A stretch of DNA of 64,000 bases from Rotaria sordida (taxonomy: Eukaryota; Rotifera; Eurotatoria; Philodinida; Philodinidae): assembly GCA_905250125.1 (NCBI GenBank), contig CAJNOL010000511.1:39608-103607 (forward strand), read 5' to 3'. The translations under genes and the position numbers were made by a program. The stretch's first letter is position 1. Each line of letters starts with the position of its first letter. A model generated the notes under the pieces. It was not told the origin of the DNA, searched no databases, and saw only the letters and a list, made by a program, of their open reading frames with translations. Positions 61,084 through 64,000 of the stretch are shown here, piece by piece.

Positions 61084-62793
61084 TTATTGATATAATTTAA
61101 GTGCTTTCTCTAAAACCATAGCCATACCAATTGCTTTTTCTTCTTCTAATCTTCTACACATAACTTGTAAACCAATAACACAATTTTCAAACATTTGCGG
61201 ACTTTTATAGGTTTCTCTAGCTATTTTATCGAATTCACTTGCTATTTTCATATTACGATATTCATCAGTTATTTGATCTAATTGTAAATCAACTCGGGTA
61301 ACAGGAAGAATAACAGAACTTAATTGAAGTAAGTTAGCAATACCAGTATATCCACCACTAGTTCGATAATCATGAGGATAAGCAGGTAATGCAAAAATAG
61401 GTGAAATAATTCCATCAATAGGTCGGCCTGTCGAAGTTATTTCTTTAGTTTGATTCCATCTCTCAAGATATTTAATTGCATAATTTGTGCGAGCTATATT
61501 CAGTTGCCAATTTTCATAAACACTTATTTCCGTTTCTGGTGATCCAATAAAAGCACCTGAAATAAGTGGTTCTCCACTTAAATCAACAGCTTTTTGAACA
61601 TCTTTTCCACCATCAGCTTGAAAGAATTTCATTAACATTTCAATTGCCTATATAAGAAATCAATAAATTATGAATAATATTATTTTGCAATTTACCTGTG
61701 GATGATCTGTTGTATCCCATTCAATAACTTGATGACCAGCTTTTTCAAGAGCATTAATAGCCATATTAATAGCTCTTTGAACGGGTGGAGAAAGATGAAC
61801 TTCTTGATCAAATTGAATAACTCCAAAACATAATTTATCCATTTGTCCTTCTTGAAATAAATCTTCTCTCCATGGAATATTATGAACTTTAGGATCGATT
61901 AACCATGGTTTTTTTTCAAGTATTGATTTAAGAAATAAACAAATATTTGAAAGAGATCTTGTCATAGGTCCAACGACACTTGGAACAGATTCTTGTCCAT
62001 CTAATGAAGTTTTAGCTCGACCATAAGGAATTCTTCCATCGGATGGTTTTAATCCATATATACCATTTACAGCTGATGGAAATCGAATACTTCCACCAAT
62101 ATCTGTTCCTAATCCACAAATACTGCCTTTCATAGCAATTAAACTTCCTTCTCCGCCAGAACTTCCACCACTACTAAATTCTCGATTTAATGAATTTAAA
62201 GTTATACCTAAAAGATAACTTCCAGCTTCACCCTTCATAAGCGTTTGTGGAACAGTTGTTTTGACATATAAAACAGCTCCAAGAGAAAGAACAATATCAA
62301 CAATAAATGAATTATATTCTGAAATATCTCCTAAATATCCAACATAACCCATTGCTGTTTCAATACCTTTGATATTGAATTGATCTTTAAAACTAATTGG
62401 TATACCATGCAGTGGTCCTATTGTCTTACCGCCTGTGGATTTAAAATAATCATCAAGATAGTGAGCTCGTTCAAGAGCTTGTGTAAATAATATTTCTGCT
62501 AAACAATTGACAAGTTGATGAGCAATAGATGCTCGTTTACAATAAGCTTCAGTAACTTGTACTGCAGTATATTTTCCATTAGCAATTCGATGAGCAAGTT
62601 CTTCTATATCATCAATTTCTGTAATTTCAAGATCAAGTTTTGAAAGTATTCCACATTGAGATGGAACTAATGTTGAGTTCTTCGGAGGATTTTTTAGAAT
62701 TGTTTCAGGTAATCTCCATCCTTGTGGAATTAAATTATAAAGAGATGCTCGTTTTTGAGCAGCTTTTTCTTCCCAAGATTGTAATGAAGACAT
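61084..62793 (-). CDS. Amidase-signature hydrolase (fungal acetamidase / FAAH-like), 2 exons, 553 aa
   Basis: Exon 1 is 62793-61696 and exon 2 is 61647-61084; the 48-base intron (GTAAAT...TATATAG) keeps phase 0. The amidase-signature triad is complete: Lys136 (ISFKDQFN), Ser211 (GGSSGGEG) and nucleophile Ser235 (GTDIGGSIRFPS). The spacings, 75 and 24 residues, are the same as in mammalian FAAH (K142, S217, S241). The enzyme hydrolyses a carboxamide to acid and ammonia or amine; the substrate cannot be read off. There is no N-terminal membrane span, unlike FAAH. The N-terminus WEEKAAQKRASLYNLIPQGW and the motif AHQLVNCLAEILF read like fungal general amidase/acetamidase proteins, which suggests horizontal acquisition. 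The short host-type intron shows it is settled in the genome. Confidence 0.92.
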
Positions 62794-64000
62794 TGAATCT
62801 ATGATCTATCTTATTTGTAATGAAAGAAGAAAAAAAGATAAAAGAAATATGAGCCTGAATGTTTTTTAAAATGAAGATATATCTAACCTCGAATTTGAAT
62901 GGTTCTCTATATAACCAATCAGAAAAAAAAAATTTTATTATGTCAAGCGATTATTTGAATAAGTAGATAAGGTTTGATATTGTGAAGGTCGTTAAACAGG
63001 TTGAAGCATACTGTAAATAGAAATATTAAAAACATTCGTCTTTCCTTTATAAAATGTAAAAAAAAATGATATAGCGAGAATGCATGTCTCATTCGTAGAA
63101 GTTATCTCCAATCATGAATTACATTAATGCTGGGTGTACTAATAGTTTTGCGATATTTACTCTTTTCGAAATATTCCACCTGAGAAGTTATAGATGATTC
63201 TAAGTTTCTTATTGAGGTATACAATATTTCAATCTCTACAAAACTCTATTAATCTAGATTCAAAACAGCGGAAAAGAAATTTTTTATAGACAACATTCTG
63301 CGGCTCCGCAAGTGAAACTTTTGTCCTATCTATTTTTTAATTATGTATTATTTTCATGGAAACAAATATTCAGTTTAGAAAAACTAGACTTCTATTAAAC
63401 AGCTTTTGAAAAGTTTTAATATATGTGGATGTCTTCAAAGTATATTTTAATATACATCGTGTTAGCTAAAATACATTATATTTTGAAAATAGCAAAATTG
63501 CCTTGTTTAATTACTCGTTTTCAAAAAGACGTCTTAGTAATGTTGTATATGATGAAATGGAGTCTGTTTTTTGTGGAGTTTTATGAACAAGTGTTTTGTC
63601 TCTTTATTTACTGTTCAGATAACTCTTGGTAAAAAAAAAAGTTAACTAAATAAAAGATTGAAACATTGTAAAGAAGGCTATTTTCGTTACATTAAATCAC
63701 ATTAGTTATTCTTTACTCCACTAATATAGATTGTGATCAAGCATTTAGAAATTCTACTGAAAGAGTATGTAGTAGTGACTCGAATTCCATGTAACAAGCT
63801 TTCTGCATGTTTCTTCATAACTTGCGAAGAACGGTGCAAAAAAAGTGAAAACATAGGTGAGATAAAAGCTTCACCTACTGAACAACAGAACATAGTCTAC
63901 AAAAAACTTTTTGCCAGTTGTGTTAAATTTAGATTAATAGAATTTTATAGATATTGAATTGTTGCACCGCTTGATAGGGGACTTAGGGTTATCTATTAAG
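62794..64000. other. Non-coding stretch to the window end
   Basis: Upstream flank of the amidase gene. Only chance frames and AT-rich sequence are seen. Confidence 0.45.

Noticed and set aside
1-64000. tRNA or rRNA genes
   Set aside because: Scanning by eye for box B (GGTTCGA) motifs and rRNA signatures gave no convincing candidate.

Overview
The window is nuclear DNA of a small metazoan, most likely a bdelloid rotifer. It is strongly AT-rich. Its genes are intron-rich animal genes (stomatin, OSTC, RPL23A, COP1, a rhodopsin-like GPCR). Most introns are only about 45-75 bp with GT-AG ends. One amidase gene looks fungal, and horizontally acquired genes are a known bdelloid trait. The species call rests on gene style and recollection of protein families, not on a search.

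Layout. 0-2 kb: non-coding, with a 210-bp hAT-type MITE at 584-793 flanked by an 8-bp target duplication. 2-8.6 kb: left arm of an old inverted duplication carrying a small secreted-protein gene (2640-3119), a conserved fragment near 3.5 kb and an EF-hand pseudogene (8328-8585). 11.1-12.8 kb: stomatin, minus strand, 11 exons. 14.46-22.92 kb: a large decayed DNA transposon with about 760-bp terminal inverted repeats and a ruined transposase on the minus strand. It is interrupted by a 1.38-kb hAT-like element (16788-18168) full of a 10-bp tandem repeat. 23.0-27.25 kb: right arm of the inverted duplication, holding the partner EF-hand pseudogene (23094-23366), the partner fragment and a dead copy of the secreted-protein gene (26222-26660) in mirror order.

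28.3-38 kb is a housekeeping block: OSTC (ER N-glycosylation), RPL23A (large ribosomal subunit) and COP1 (RING/WD40 ubiquitin ligase, 17 exons). 41-50.85 kb is a tandem direct duplication of about 4.6 kb. The right copy holds an apparently intact 481-residue SH3-domain gene (46195-48445, minus); the left copy is a pseudogene that also carries a 353-bp insertion. 50.9-58.6 kb contains four fold-back elements with TA target sites. Two of them sit inside the 2.8-kb second intron of a GPCR gene (54564-58612). 60.1-60.7 kb is another inverted-repeat element with internal 21-bp repeats. 61.1-62.8 kb is an amidase-signature enzyme gene (minus) with the complete Lys-Ser-Ser triad.

No operon-like relationship among the genes is visible; they are independent loci. 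The main non-genic signal is repeated duplication followed by decay: one mirror-image pair, one tandem pair, and at least eight non-autonomous DNA elements. Exon structures were worked out by eye from splice signals, reading-frame continuity and similarity to remembered families. Identity estimates are rough.
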